From: an uncultured Bacteroidales bacterium
Lineage (GTDB): Bacteria; Bacteroidota; Bacteroidia; Bacteroidales; P3
DNA: 64,000 bases
Reading direction: 5' to 3'
NCBI GenBank assembly: GCA_900317955.1
Contig: ONIP01000003.1
Coordinates: forward strand, 62,001 to 126,000
Part shown: in pieces, positions 9,401 to 17,999 of the stretch
How positions within the stretch are numbered: the stretch's first letter is position 1
Layout: each line of letters starts with the position of its first letter
Notes under the pieces: generated by a model
What the model was told of the DNA's origin: nothing
What the model saw: only the letters and a program-made list of their open reading frames with translations
The model's database searches: none
Made by a program: the position numbers and the translations under genes

Positions 9401-10970
9401 CTACCACTTCATCCGCTGGTCAGACAATGACACCAACAACCCCCGACTTATCAATGTAACATCCAACATCACACTCACTGCCATCTTTGCCATCAACACA
9501 TACACTCTTACTGCCATCAGCGCAAACGACGCATACGGTACCGTCACAGGCTCCGGTACCTACAATTACAACTCCACCGCCATCATCCTCGCCTCCCCAT
9601 TCTATGGCTACCATTTCCTGCAATGGAACGACGGCAACACCTCCAACCCTCGCACCATCACCATCACCTCCGACACAGGCTACACCGCACACTTTGCCAT
9701 CAACCAATACCAAGCCCACATCAACTCCAATAACCCCTTAGCCGGAACAACAACTGGCTCCGGAACCTACAACTACCTCTCAACCATAACAATCACTGCC
9801 ACACCCATGCCTCACCACCATTTCACACAATGGAGCGATGGCAACACCTCCAACCCACGAACCCTAACACTAACCTCCGATACCACCCTTACAGCCTTAT
9901 TCGTCACCGACACGCTCATCGTTACTGCCAACGCAGCTGACACCACACAAGGACACATCTCCGGTGCCGGCCCTACAACTTTCGGTTCCACAGTTACACT
10001 CCTCGCCATCCCAAACCATGGCTACTACTTCACTAACTGGAACGACGGCAACACCTCCAACCCTCGCACCATCACCATCACCTCCGACACTAACCTGACA
10101 GCATACTTCCAACCATACCTCTACTCACTAACAACAAGCAGCAACGACACCACAATGGGAACCGTTACCGGCAACGGCATATACAACTACATGGCCCATA
10201 TCACACTCACTGCCACCCCGCGCCCGCACCATATCTTCACCTCCTGGAACGACGGCAACACCTCAAACCCACGAACCATCACAATTACCTCCGACACCAT
10301 CCTCATCGCAAACTTCCAACCTGAGCCCCAATACACAATCACCGTGTTAGCCAATGACAACACCCATGGTTCAGTTAACGGCTCAGGCACCTACTACGGA
10401 GGCGACACCGCCACCATTACCGCAACCCCCTACAATCACCACACATTCCAGCAGTGGAGCGACGGCATCACTGACAACCCACGTACCATACGCGTCCTAC
10501 AAAATGCCACCTTTACTGCCATCTTCGCTCCGCAAACCTACACTATTACAGCAACCTCCAACAACAACGACATGGGAGCCGCATTCGGCAGTGGTCAATA
10601 CGCTTATGGTTCACAAGCCACACTCATTGCCCGCCCCTACCCCGGCTACTCTTTCAGCAATTGGAATGATGGCGACACAAACAACCCACGAACCATCACC
10701 GTCTCACACAATGCTACCTACCAGGCCATCTTCTACCGGAACCTCTCTATAGACGATATCGACAACCCCCAAATCACCGTTCTAACCCAAGGCCACCAAA
10801 TCACTATCCTCGGCGACAACGCCTCCTACTCCAAACTCTTCGACATTACTGGCCGCCCCATCAACGCATCTGCCACTACTGACAACTCCGCCACATTCCT
10901 AATCCAAACTTCTGGAGTCTACCTTCTCCAAACCAAAAACGGACAAACTCACAAAATAGTCATCCGCTAA
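6495..10970 (+). CDS. giant secreted BspA-type LRR protein with 12 tandem repeats and type IX sorting tail
   Basis: 1491 residues. A signal peptide (LLLLTAFSFTASA) is followed by BspA/TpLRR-type leucine-rich repeats (LRR_5: YAFQNC, LTNLNLPQNL, SIGNHSFANC and relatives) to about residue 580. Next come 12 repeats of about 70 residues, each ending in a W-(N/S)-DG-x3-NPR block and a TFTAIFA-like strand, resembling the bacterial-repeat modules of long surface adhesins. The last ~75 residues (SKLFDITGRPIN, SGVYLLQTKNGQTHKIVIR) form a type IX secretion sorting domain, so the protein should cross the outer membrane and be anchored or released. An RBS-like AAGGAGA precedes the ATG at 6495. Probable adhesin; ligand unknown. 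Confidence 0.88.
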   Translation: MKKHNTTIKALILLLLTAFSFTASAYDFYTTASSGQRIYFNILSDSTVSVTYPRFYNNSYYYGFTKPTGNLIIPSTVTQNSQLYHVVSIGANAFYSCTGLTAVSIPSSVTIINDGAFNHCSGLSSLTIPNSVITIGVGAFQSCSNIQSVSLGSSLTIIGNVAFESCTSLHSLTLPNSLTMIGNWAFSNCSSLDSVSIGTSLSQIQYNIFAGCNNIQFIHYNARNATCSYISSDGYHSSLPLSSLQKLIVGDSVQTIHSYTFADATSLDTLSLGTHINTIEQYAFQNCYNVRYLYYNIQNCSDSSFISNSTSDTTTGFQPFHRLSTLILGDSVLSIPSYAFQSMTQLTNLNLPQNLLSIGNHSFANCPNLSCQLTLPQSLQSIGEYAFQNCTHIGTTLQLPDNLVNIGRNAFQNCDSLFYLYTNNSSAPLTANVFSECNRLYQVSIGNNTHSIGDSAFLNCPRLTNITFGTNISTIGNSAFRNCIRLITPVFPSGLTSISHSAFKGCTALGDEITFPASISNIGDSAFSNTHSIATITMKGSTPPTIYAHTFSSSTASTQVLVPCGSLLAYFMSNYWENFSNLHESAPYTITISTNNPTMGSASVTLQPTCSSPIARIQATANTNYHFIQWNDGNTANPRILNLSSDTSFTAIFASDYSYINVICNDSTRGIVSGSGLYSYMTPVTISATAFPDYHFQRWNDGNTQNPRTVYATQDSTFSALFLPNLSTITVNNNNPLMGTVSGSGTYYYQNQIVISATPFTGHHFTFWNDGITTNPRTISVSQDSTFTANFAPNIYTLTAFSNNNSMGTVTGAGSYNYLSQVELTATPNFGHHFNQWSDGSTTNPRTIIITSDTIFSALFAPNTYTVDITSNDTTTGTAYGSGIYNFGTTANISASPAYGYHFVQWSDGNQDNPRSLTVTGNTSLVAFFAINTYTVSLNTNNSTMGSVNGSGIYNHNTPVQISAIPYQGYHFIRWSDNDTNNPRLINVTSNITLTAIFAINTYTLTAISANDAYGTVTGSGTYNYNSTAIILASPFYGYHFLQWNDGNTSNPRTITITSDTGYTAHFAINQYQAHINSNNPLAGTTTGSGTYNYLSTITITATPMPHHHFTQWSDGNTSNPRTLTLTSDTTLTALFVTDTLIVTANAADTTQGHISGAGPTTFGSTVTLLAIPNHGYYFTNWNDGNTSNPRTITITSDTNLTAYFQPYLYSLTTSSNDTTMGTVTGNGIYNYMAHITLTATPRPHHIFTSWNDGNTSNPRTITITSDTILIANFQPEPQYTITVLANDNTHGSVNGSGTYYGGDTATITATPYNHHTFQQWSDGITDNPRTIRVLQNATFTAIFAPQTYTITATSNNNDMGAAFGSGQYAYGSQATLIARPYPGYSFSNWNDGDTNNPRTITVSHNATYQAIFYRNLSIDDIDNPQITVLTQGHQITILGDNASYSKLFDITGRPINASATTDNSATFLIQTSGVYLLQTKNGQTHKIVIR
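9624..9676 (+). repeat. 53-nt exact internal repeat, copy A
   Basis: Identical to 10038-10090. It lies in the W-NDG-x3-NPR part of repeats 7 and 9 of the large LRR protein. Neighbouring repeats have diverged at synonymous sites, so this identity points to recent conversion or duplication. Confidence 0.9.
10038..10090 (+). repeat. 53-nt exact internal repeat, copy B
   Basis: Exact match to 9624-9676. The corresponding stretch of the next repeat, near 10243-10295, is similar but differs at several positions. Confidence 0.9.
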
Positions 10971-10992
10971 GATCCCTCCCTTCATAATTCAA

Positions 10993-11039
10993 ACAAGCCT
11001 CCGGCAATTACATCTCCACATTGCCGGAGGCTTGTTTTT
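10993..11039 (+). terminator. intrinsic terminator after the LRR gene
   Basis: A perfect 15-bp stem (10993-11007 with 11021-11035) is closed by a 13-nt loop and runs into TTTTT. It lies 22 nt after the stop codon. Confidence 0.9.
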
Positions 11040-11105
11040 ACATCCCAAGGAAAACAATATTTTTGATAAAAAAATAAAAAATCATTAAATATTCAAAAAA
11101 AAGTG

Positions 11106-11113
11106 TATATTTG
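11106..11113 (+). promoter_or_regulatory. -7 box of a Bacteroidetes promoter
   Basis: TATATTTG fits TAnnTTTG and lies 31 nt before the lipoprotein ATG at 11144. No clear TTTG is found at the usual -33 distance in the A/T-rich stretch upstream. It follows the terminator at 10993-11039, so a new transcript starts here. Confidence 0.5.
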
Positions 11114-11143
11114 AAAAAAATTGTCATCTAAACAATAAATGCT

Positions 11144-11794
11144 ATGTCAAAGTATATCAATCATTTATTAAAAATCATGGGTCTCTTCATGCTCCCATTT
11201 CTACTTTTCTCGGGATGCTTGAAAGAAGGTACAGACACTATTGTCTTGCCAATACCCGACGGAAAAATCCCCTACAGCGTCATTCCGGAAAACCTGCAAG
11301 ACTCCTTGCGCACAAGAGGTCTTGACATCCACGAAGGCCTCAATCCGGATACTCTCAATGGTAAATTCCTTGCTGCTCCAATGATTCTTCGCTACGCATC
11401 CGACAACTATCAAGAAGACTTTTACGACCTCTACATGGCTTTCTCTGGTCAAAACCCAAGAGGCCTCATCCGCTACCGCGAAACCCAAAAACGCGAAAAC
11501 ATTGATGGAGCATCCATCATGGCAAATGTCATTGGCGAAGGCAAGAACATCACCATGTACTGCTACCAGAACGTATTCGAATGCAACCCCAGCGGCGATA
11601 CCCTCTGGAAATGCAAAACCGCCACTGTCGTCTCCGGAACCATTAGCGAAGAAGGCATCAAAAACTGCCAGTACGCCAACATTATCCTCGACACCTGGGC
11701 CATCGACGACTACTACGCCTCCCCACTGTCAAAGAAAGGCACCTATCGCATCTGGTTCGACGGCGACAGCATTGCCAACAGATTAACCGATTAA
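11144..11794 (+). CDS. lipoprotein of unknown function
   Basis: 216 residues. The signal ends in the lipobox FSGC at about residue 25. The mature part contains TLNGKFLAAPMILRYASDNYQ and an extracellular-looking beta-rich region; I recognise no domain. It is the first gene of a set (lipoprotein, OmpA barrel, sorting-domain protein, FISUMP-like protein) with short gaps of 16, 23 and 2 nt, which suggests one operon and a joint envelope role. Confidence 0.72.
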   Translation: MSKYINHLLKIMGLFMLPFLLFSGCLKEGTDTIVLPIPDGKIPYSVIPENLQDSLRTRGLDIHEGLNPDTLNGKFLAAPMILRYASDNYQEDFYDLYMAFSGQNPRGLIRYRETQKRENIDGASIMANVIGEGKNITMYCYQNVFECNPSGDTLWKCKTATVVSGTISEEGIKNCQYANIILDTWAIDDYYASPLSKKGTYRIWFDGDSIANRLTD

Positions 11795-11810
11795 AAGAAA
11801 GGATGTGCAT

Positions 11811-13268
11811 ATGAAAATAAAACATTTATTTCTTATTGCAGCAAGTCTCATACTGGCAACAAACCTCGCCAGTGCTCAGACTTACGACTCCACCGAAACA
11901 GCAATCTCGGCTTCTTCTACCTCTGACTCAACACCGAATTTAGACACCACCCAGACCATTTCACCCGAGATTATCTGGCCCCATAGTCTAATCGGCATCC
12001 GCGGAGGCTTCAACCTCGCCGACATGGTGTATTCTCATAAACCCATCGAACGCTACAAACACTTCTGGCAACCCCAAGGCATGTTAGGTCTGTTCTTCCA
12101 TTTCCAATTAGGTGAAAGTGGATTCTCCTTGAGACCTGAAGTATCTGTTATCGGCAGAGCCGACTCTCTGAAGTGGAAAGATGTCGAATACCGCCTAAAA
12201 GCCCACTACCTCGACTTCCGGCTACCCATCGTCTACAATTTCCGTTTTGACAACAGCCGCGTATCCCCCTATATCATGGTAGTACCTGAATTTGGCATGG
12301 CCTATGGGGGAAAAGTCAGTTACCATGCCGACGACTTCCCCAATGGAGTCAAAGCCCCTATCACCCAAGCCGACATCAACGATTATGATGCGGGCGTCAT
12401 GTTTGGTCTTGGCATTGACTTCCTCATCAAAACCAGTGGCATGCCTCTGTTGTTCTCAATCGAAGGTGGATACAACATCGGCCTCCTCAACAACTTCGCA
12501 CAACGCGAAATACTGAACAACCCCGACGTTGCTCAAGGTTCTCGCTCAATCATTGCCAACAACTTCTTCGGTGCCGAACTCTATCAAGAAACACGTAGAA
12601 GCCGCGGCATCGAAGTTGCCATGCGCCTAGCCTTGCCCATCGACGGTAGCTGGAAGAAGAAACCAGAACCCCAAAAGCCCATTGACATCCCCACAGTGAA
12701 GGATCCCGACACAGTCTACGTCGTAGTAATTGATACAACGCCCGTCAAACCTGACACCGTCTACATCCCAACAGGCACTACAACTACTATTCACGATAGT
12801 ACTGAATACATTAAGAAAGACTGCTACTCATTCGCCGAAATGTATGCATTCATTACCCTTGGCATCGACATAAGCGACAAGCGTATCTGCCTCTTCAACA
12901 TCAATTTCGATTTCGACTCTTACAGACTGCGCGAAGAATCCAAGCAGCCCTTGAGCGAAGTAGCCATGATGATGAAAGCATATCCCGAAATGCGCATTAA
13001 AGTATTCGGACATACTGACAGCATCGGCTCCGACACATACAACAACAACCTCTCATTACAACGTGCCAACTCTGTCATTAAATATCTGAAATCTCTTGGC
13101 ATCGATGGAAACCGTATGGAACCCGAAGGCTACGGTGAACAATACCCCATCGACACCAACGATACAGAAGAAGGCCGCTTCAGAAATCGCCGTGTTGAAA
13201 TCGAAGTCCTTAATGTTGGTATGCGCATCACCGATAACAATAAAGAAGACAAAGAAAACAACAATTAA
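11811..13268 (+). CDS. OmpA-family outer membrane protein with N-terminal beta-barrel
   Basis: The ATG at 11811 is preferred over the in-frame GTG at 11805 because the purine-rich AAGAAAGGA lies about 8 nt upstream of it. Signal peptide (ASLILATNLASA), a low-complexity Ser/Thr stretch, then a beta-barrel of about 230 residues (IGIRGGFNLADMVYSH and following). A Pro/Asp-rich linker (PDTVYVVVIDTTPVKPDTVY) leads to the C-terminal OmpA peptidoglycan-binding domain (FGHTDSIGSD, NRRVEIEV). It anchors the outer membrane to the cell wall. The linker resembles the TSP3-like linkers of Bacteroidetes OmpA proteins, but I see no calcium-binding repeat. Confidence 0.88.
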   Translation: MKIKHLFLIAASLILATNLASAQTYDSTETAISASSTSDSTPNLDTTQTISPEIIWPHSLIGIRGGFNLADMVYSHKPIERYKHFWQPQGMLGLFFHFQLGESGFSLRPEVSVIGRADSLKWKDVEYRLKAHYLDFRLPIVYNFRFDNSRVSPYIMVVPEFGMAYGGKVSYHADDFPNGVKAPITQADINDYDAGVMFGLGIDFLIKTSGMPLLFSIEGGYNIGLLNNFAQREILNNPDVAQGSRSIIANNFFGAELYQETRRSRGIEVAMRLALPIDGSWKKKPEPQKPIDIPTVKDPDTVYVVVIDTTPVKPDTVYIPTGTTTTIHDSTEYIKKDCYSFAEMYAFITLGIDISDKRICLFNINFDFDSYRLREESKQPLSEVAMMMKAYPEMRIKVFGHTDSIGSDTYNNNLSLQRANSVIKYLKSLGIDGNRMEPEGYGEQYPIDTNDTEEGRFRNRRVEIEVLNVGMRITDNNKEDKENNN

Positions 13269-13291
13269 TAACACCTAAATACTTAACGATT

Positions 13292-13810
13292 ATGCTCAGA
13301 TCAATCATAACAAAAGCAAGTGTAGCGCTGCTTACAATATTGTGCTGCAGCATGGGCAACCTCTGCGCACAACAAGCCATCACATGCTTCGGTGGAGATA
13401 TAATCGGTACTACTGGGAGCGTGAACTTCAGTGGCGGCGAAATAGCCGTCAAAACTGCCACTGCCCGGGCAATCACGGTTGTAAATGTCACCGAATCTTT
13501 TACCGAAGGCGTCCAGCAGCCATTCACCGAAAGAGACCGCAACCAACAAGGTATTCAGGAATTGTCCATTAACCTCTCCATCTATCCCAACCCCACTGCC
13601 GACAATGTTATCATTGAGTGCAACCAGATGGAAGGACAATTAACCTACACTCTTTATGGCACCAATGGCCAAATTCTCCAAAAAGGCACCTACAAAGGAG
13701 GTCAACAACAAATCGACTTAGACAAGTATTCTGCTGGCAACTACATGTTGCACATTACAACCCCTGACAAAACAAAAATGAATGTATATAAAATTATAAA
13801 GGCTAAATAA
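13292..13810 (+). CDS. small secreted protein with type IX sorting domain
   Basis: 172 residues: signal peptide, a short beta-rich part (GGDIIGTTGSVNFSGGEIAV), then a sorting domain starting at LSIYPNPTADNVIIEC and ending in YKIIKAK. The YPNPT motif and the glycine turn YSAGNYMLHI are diagnostic of type A sorting tails. The part before the tail is only about 70 residues. It ends 2 nt before the next ATG, so the two are translationally close. Confidence 0.82.
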   Translation: MLRSIITKASVALLTILCCSMGNLCAQQAITCFGGDIIGTTGSVNFSGGEIAVKTATARAITVVNVTESFTEGVQQPFTERDRNQQGIQELSINLSIYPNPTADNVIIECNQMEGQLTYTLYGTNGQILQKGTYKGGQQQIDLDKYSAGNYMLHITTPDKTKMNVYKIIKAK

Positions 13811-13812
13811 TC

Positions 13813-15960
13813 ATGAAACGAATTGTCTTAACACTTGTATCTATTATTCTTTTGACTGGCACTGTTTTCGCCCAGGCACCAAAAGGATTCAACTACCAAG
13901 CTGTAGTAAGAAACTCTGCGGGCCAATTAATGGCCAACAGAATGGTAAGCGTCCGTATCAGCATCATGCAAGGATCTGCTAACGGCACTACCGTATATCA
14001 ACAAACAGAAAGCGTAAACACAAACGGTAACGGTCTCTTTACCCTTGTTGTTGGCGAAAATTCTAATGATTTTGCAAACATTAACTGGGGACGTGGACCT
14101 TACTACATCCTGAGTGAAATCGACCCCAACGGCGGCTCCAACTACACGCTGTCCACCAGCCAAAAAATCCTCGCCGTTCCCTATGCACACTATGCAACTG
14201 TTGCCGACCGCATCAGTGAGAACTTCACCTACGACGAGCGTGACCCGCTTTTCCGCAATTGGGGCTACCTCTACGATAGTCTTCGCAATGCACCTACACG
14301 TCTGAGCGACTTTATCAATGACCTTGACTTCCTCACCGCCGACGACTTGCAACTCACCCTGCATGGCGACACCCTGTTTATCAACAACAACAGTTATGTT
14401 ATTCTGCCCAACAACGGTGGTACTATCGATTGGGACAGCATCACAAACCGTCCCACCTCATTAAGCCAGTTCTTCAATGACCTCAACCTCTATTCCCAAC
14501 TGAGAGTGAGCGGTGACACCCTGTTCTTAAATGATAGCACCTATGTTATTCTGAATAACAATGCAACCACCATCCAATGGGACAGCATCATCAACCGCCC
14601 CACTTCACTGAGCCAATTTATCAACGATTTCAACTTCAGAATCAGTGGCGACACCCTATTCTTGAACGACAACGTATATGTCATCCTGCCCGCAAACGGT
14701 GCAACCTCAGTCCAATGGGATAGCGTTATCAACCACCCCACAGCACTGAGCCAATTCATCAACGACCTAAACTTCCTCACAGCTAACGACTTCAATCTGA
14801 GAATAAGTGGTGATACCCTTTACCTGAACGATAATTTGTATGTCGTACTGCCTAACAATAACATCACCACCATCGAATGGGACAGCGTGTTGAACCATCC
14901 CACAGCACTCAGCCAGTTCACCAACGACTTAGGCTTCATTACCACCGAAAACCAAGGTCTGAGCGATGTTATTGCCATCAACAACAACGCCAATGGTCAA
15001 ATCAAGAACTTAAGTACTCCTACCGACCCCAAAGACGCTGTAAATAAAGCCTACGCCGATTCTATACTTGCCGCCGAAGTCGCTGCACTCAATAACCGTA
15101 TCGACAGCCTCAGAGATGCCTATGAGCAACAAATAACCAACCTCAACAATCAAGTGTTCAATCTGCAACACCCGACAGTCAAAGGTGCCCTGCCCGGTAT
15201 TTTTAGCGTCAGTTCTAATAAGAAAATCAACTTCTCACAAGGTAACCTCCAATATCGCCCTCGTATCAAAACTTGGCGCTTTGCTGTTAACCAGTACGAC
15301 ATTGCCGGCAGCGACAACAACAACGTTTACATGCAATCCTACTGCAACACTTGGGTTGACCTCTTCGGCTATGGCACCAGCGGTTGGGATGGCGGTGCAG
15401 GCCGTTTCATGCCCTATGAGACTACTACCAACAACTCCGAGTACACCGAAGGTGCCGACGGAAACGACCTTATCGACTTCTATGCCAACGCCGACTGGGG
15501 ATACTACAACCCCATCATCAATGGCGGTAACCAAATGGCTATGTGGCGCACTCTCACCTATAGTGAATGGACCTATCTTCTGACTCAACGCCCCAATGCC
15601 GCTCAACTGAAAGGCATGGCCACTGTTGAAAGCACACCCGGCTTTGTCCTGCTTCCTGATGACTGGACATGCCCCGACGGTATAACTTTCGTCAACACCA
15701 ACACTGACTATACCACCAATGTATACAACGCCACTTCATGGGCTACCATGGAAGCCGCTGGTGCAGTGTTCCTGCCCGCAGCTGGCGAACGTACAGGTAG
15801 CTCTACAAGCAATATCGGTATCATTGGCAACTACTGGTCAGCCAGCCATGTGAACGGCACTACCGGCTACTCTTTCCACATCGGCGCCAACACCAATATC
15901 ATGCAAAACACTGTAACCTACTCTACCGGTTGCTCCGTCCGCTTGGTCAGAGACTATTGA
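13813..15960 (+). CDS. secreted repeat protein with FISUMP-like C-terminal domain
   Basis: 715 residues. After the signal peptide, residues 20-125 form a fibre-like N-terminal domain (KGFNYQAVVRNSAGQLM). Residues 150-380 contain about five repeats of a SGDTLFLNDNxYVILP unit followed by WDSIINRPTSLSQFINDLNF. A short coiled-coil stretch (AALNNRIDSLRDAYEQQI) precedes a ~250-residue C-terminal domain with NYWSASHVN and SVRLVRDY, the ending typical of Fibrobacter-type major paralogous (FISUMP) domains. No sorting tail is visible. The gene ends just before a strong terminator. Function is unknown; a surface or matrix role is likely. Confidence 0.8.
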   Translation: MKRIVLTLVSIILLTGTVFAQAPKGFNYQAVVRNSAGQLMANRMVSVRISIMQGSANGTTVYQQTESVNTNGNGLFTLVVGENSNDFANINWGRGPYYILSEIDPNGGSNYTLSTSQKILAVPYAHYATVADRISENFTYDERDPLFRNWGYLYDSLRNAPTRLSDFINDLDFLTADDLQLTLHGDTLFINNNSYVILPNNGGTIDWDSITNRPTSLSQFFNDLNLYSQLRVSGDTLFLNDSTYVILNNNATTIQWDSIINRPTSLSQFINDFNFRISGDTLFLNDNVYVILPANGATSVQWDSVINHPTALSQFINDLNFLTANDFNLRISGDTLYLNDNLYVVLPNNNITTIEWDSVLNHPTALSQFTNDLGFITTENQGLSDVIAINNNANGQIKNLSTPTDPKDAVNKAYADSILAAEVAALNNRIDSLRDAYEQQITNLNNQVFNLQHPTVKGALPGIFSVSSNKKINFSQGNLQYRPRIKTWRFAVNQYDIAGSDNNNVYMQSYCNTWVDLFGYGTSGWDGGAGRFMPYETTTNNSEYTEGADGNDLIDFYANADWGYYNPIINGGNQMAMWRTLTYSEWTYLLTQRPNAAQLKGMATVESTPGFVLLPDDWTCPDGITFVNTNTDYTTNVYNATSWATMEAAGAVFLPAAGERTGSSTSNIGIIGNYWSASHVNGTTGYSFHIGANTNIMQNTVTYSTGCSVRLVRDY

Positions 15961-15977
15961 TTCCTGAACTAATCGAT

Positions 15978-16013
15978 AAAAAAGGAGTCCGCAAAATCGG
16001 ACTCCTTTTTTTT
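15978..16013. terminator. bidirectional intrinsic terminator
   Basis: A 13-bp stem (aaaaggagtccg with cggactcctttt) has A-runs on the left and T-runs on the right. It can stop transcription from both the FISUMP-like gene and the convergent MutS-like gene. Confidence 0.88.
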
Positions 16014-17385
16014 ATGTCTTTAAAAAATGACGTGCTGTCTGTAACAAATCCGGATGGCACTCCAGCATCTCTGCTATCCTCAACGCCTCATGAGGAACCT
16101 CATCACTGTCATCCTCAACAAGTGAATAGTCTATAAAACGGTTAATGTTCTGAGCTGTAAGGGGCATATCAACCAAATCCTCAAGAAAACCCTTTACACG
16201 TAAACGGCGACAGTCTAACCCCAACTGGCTGTAATGCGTAGTAATCAACGTTATACTATCTCTTTTATCCATAATAGAAGCAAGACTTTGCACCAAAGCC
16301 TTCCCTTCAATCGGATTTGTTGTCCGGGCCGGCTCATCTATCAACACCAATAAATGCTCCTCCTGACTTCTATAAAGAATCTCACTGATTCGGGTAATCT
16401 CAGATGCAAAACTGCTAAGACCATTCATCTCATTCTGCTCATCTCCGATACAAAAAACAACATCGTCAACCACTTGCATACTGCAACTATCTGCTGGAAC
16501 AGGAAATCCAAACTGATACATCAACTGTGCAAGCCCAACACTCTTAAGCAACACCGTCTTACCTGCCATATTAGCTCCAGTAATAAATGTCACACCATCG
16601 GTTAACGTAATATCAACCGGTTGATACCGTAGTCCCGTTGCCTCATTATGCTGCTTCAAACGGGGATTGAAAAGACTCTGAAAATAAAAATGATTTTTGT
16701 CATGAACTGGCTCCTGCAAACCCCATGAATGCGACAATGATGCACGTGCCATAGTACAATCAATATATGCCATCTGCTCCAACGCCGTAACAAGACTATC
16801 GGCATAAGGTAGCAACTTTTCGCAAAGAGAGCATATCACCTGTTGCTGGATTTCATTCTGCTGAGCAAGCAAGTCACCCATCTGGCTGTCGTCAGCACTT
16901 TTCATCTGCTTGCGAACAACAGCCAACCGGCTATCATAACTGTCATAAATATAGAAATTCGGCACACCAGTACCATCGGGATCCAGAATCGCAAATACTT
17001 TTTGTACATCAGGAATCGGAAACATCTTATCCAAACCCAACTCCAACAATGCCCGACTACTAATGTTACACAGATTTGAAAGATTCTTCACCTCAAACAG
17101 TTCAACTTCATCAAGAACAACATGTGACGACAAACTTCGCAGCGTTGTCCTTATATCATGCAGTTGCATTAACTGATGACGCAACAATGTAACAGAAGCC
17201 TCTTTCTCAGCATCAAACATCGCTTTGCCCATAACGCATACAGCCTGCTGCTCATGGTCAAGATCTTCCTGCTTGGTCAACCAGACCTGCTCGAGCATCC
17301 GACGACGACCCGCCGATGACATGAACTCCATACTGTCCACCACATATAGAAGTCCAGGAACCTCTTTTATCTTATCTTTAAGCAT
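16012..17385 (-). CDS. MutS-like ATPase lacking mismatch-recognition domains
   Basis: 457 residues. The C-terminal half is a MutS domain V ABC-type ATPase with Walker A TGANMAGKT and a Walker B region VLIDEPARTTNP; the N-terminal half is helical (lever/clamp-like). MutS domains I and II are absent, so this is not the canonical repair protein. The DEPARTTNP variant replaces the DELGRGT of true MutS. MutS-related ATPases of this length include the lysine 5,6-aminomutase reactivase ATPase (KamC) of anaerobes; that is a recalled resemblance and no kam genes are nearby. It is convergent with the FISUMP-like gene. Confidence 0.8.
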   Translation of the reverse strand: MLKDKIKEVPGLLYVVDSMEFMSSAGRRRMLEQVWLTKQEDLDHEQQAVCVMGKAMFDAEKEASVTLLRHQLMQLHDIRTTLRSLSSHVVLDEVELFEVKNLSNLCNISSRALLELGLDKMFPIPDVQKVFAILDPDGTGVPNFYIYDSYDSRLAVVRKQMKSADDSQMGDLLAQQNEIQQQVICSLCEKLLPYADSLVTALEQMAYIDCTMARASLSHSWGLQEPVHDKNHFYFQSLFNPRLKQHNEATGLRYQPVDITLTDGVTFITGANMAGKTVLLKSVGLAQLMYQFGFPVPADSCSMQVVDDVVFCIGDEQNEMNGLSSFASEITRISEILYRSQEEHLLVLIDEPARTTNPIEGKALVQSLASIMDKRDSITLITTHYSQLGLDCRRLRVKGFLEDLVDMPLTAQNINRFIDYSLVEDDSDEVPHEALRIAEMLECHPDLLQTARHFLKT

Positions 17386-17442
17386 CTATCGATTCTATTT
17401 CAAAACACTTTCGGACACTACAACTAATCACCCCTCTAAAAT

Positions 17443-17473
17443 TGAAAAAGGGCAAGTCACAAAACCTGCCCTT
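17443..17473 (-). terminator. terminator of the rpmB-rpsU transcript
   Basis: On the minus strand a 7-bp stem (AAGGGCA with TGCCCTT) with a 12-nt loop is followed by TTTTTC. It lies 24 nt after the rpsU stop codon. Confidence 0.65.
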
Positions 17474-17496
17474 AATACGATTCGTGCAGACTCTTA

Positions 17497-17694
17497 CTAT
17501 TTATCGAGCTCTTGCTGACGCAGGTGCTGAACGTAGATAGCTTTCTGTCTGCGTTCCCGGTTAAGGACGGAAGGTTTTGTGAACTTCTGACGCTCGCGGA
17601 GTTCTTTCACTACGCCAGTCTTTTCGAATTTTCTCTTGAGTTTTTTCAGGGCTTTTTCGATGTTTTCACCTTCTTTAATAGGAACTACGATCAT
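17497..17694 (-). CDS. rpsU: 30S ribosomal protein S21
   Basis: 65 residues, full length. The sequence MIVVPIKEGENIEKALKKLK and the basic RERQKFTKPS tract are characteristic of S21, a small-subunit protein that helps start-codon recognition. It lies 65 nt downstream of rpmB on the same strand and is followed by a terminator, so the two are probably one transcript. Confidence 0.96.
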   Translation of the reverse strand: MIVVPIKEGENIEKALKKLKRKFEKTGVVKELRERQKFTKPSVLNRERRQKAIYVQHLRQQELDK

Positions 17695-17759
17695 TGTTAT
17701 TACCTCTTTCTTGTTAAGGATTGATAAAAATTGTTTATTTAGACCTGTTTGTCTTCTCT

Positions 17760-17999
17760 TTAGAACTGAAGATGTCCTTGTGCGGCAGCATCGTTAAGAG
17801 CGGCAAGAATACCTTTCTTGTTGATGATACGCATACCCTTGGCACTAACCTTCAGGGTAATCCACATATCCTCTTCGGGAATGTAAAATTTCTTTGTTTG
17901 CAAGTTGGGAGAAAAAGTGCGCTTGGTATGAATTCTGGAATGCGACACATTGTTTCCACGGATAACTTTTTTACCAGTGATTTCACAAATCTTTGACAT
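17760..17999 (-). CDS. rpmB: 50S ribosomal protein L28
   Basis: 79 residues, full length. The N-terminal MSKICEITGKK and the NVSHSRIHTKRTFSPNLQ block are typical of bacterial L28. In many Bacteroidales rpmB is followed by rpmG (L33) and a small DUF4295 gene; here rpsU follows directly and neither is in the window. Confidence 0.96.
   Translation of the reverse strand: MSKICEITGKKVIRGNNVSHSRIHTKRTFSPNLQTKKFYIPEEDMWITLKVSAKGMRIINKKGILAALNDAAAQGHLQF

Noticed and set aside
16012-17385. Canonical mismatch-repair MutS
   Set aside because: At 457 residues it lacks the mismatch-recognition and connector domains and its Walker B context differs.
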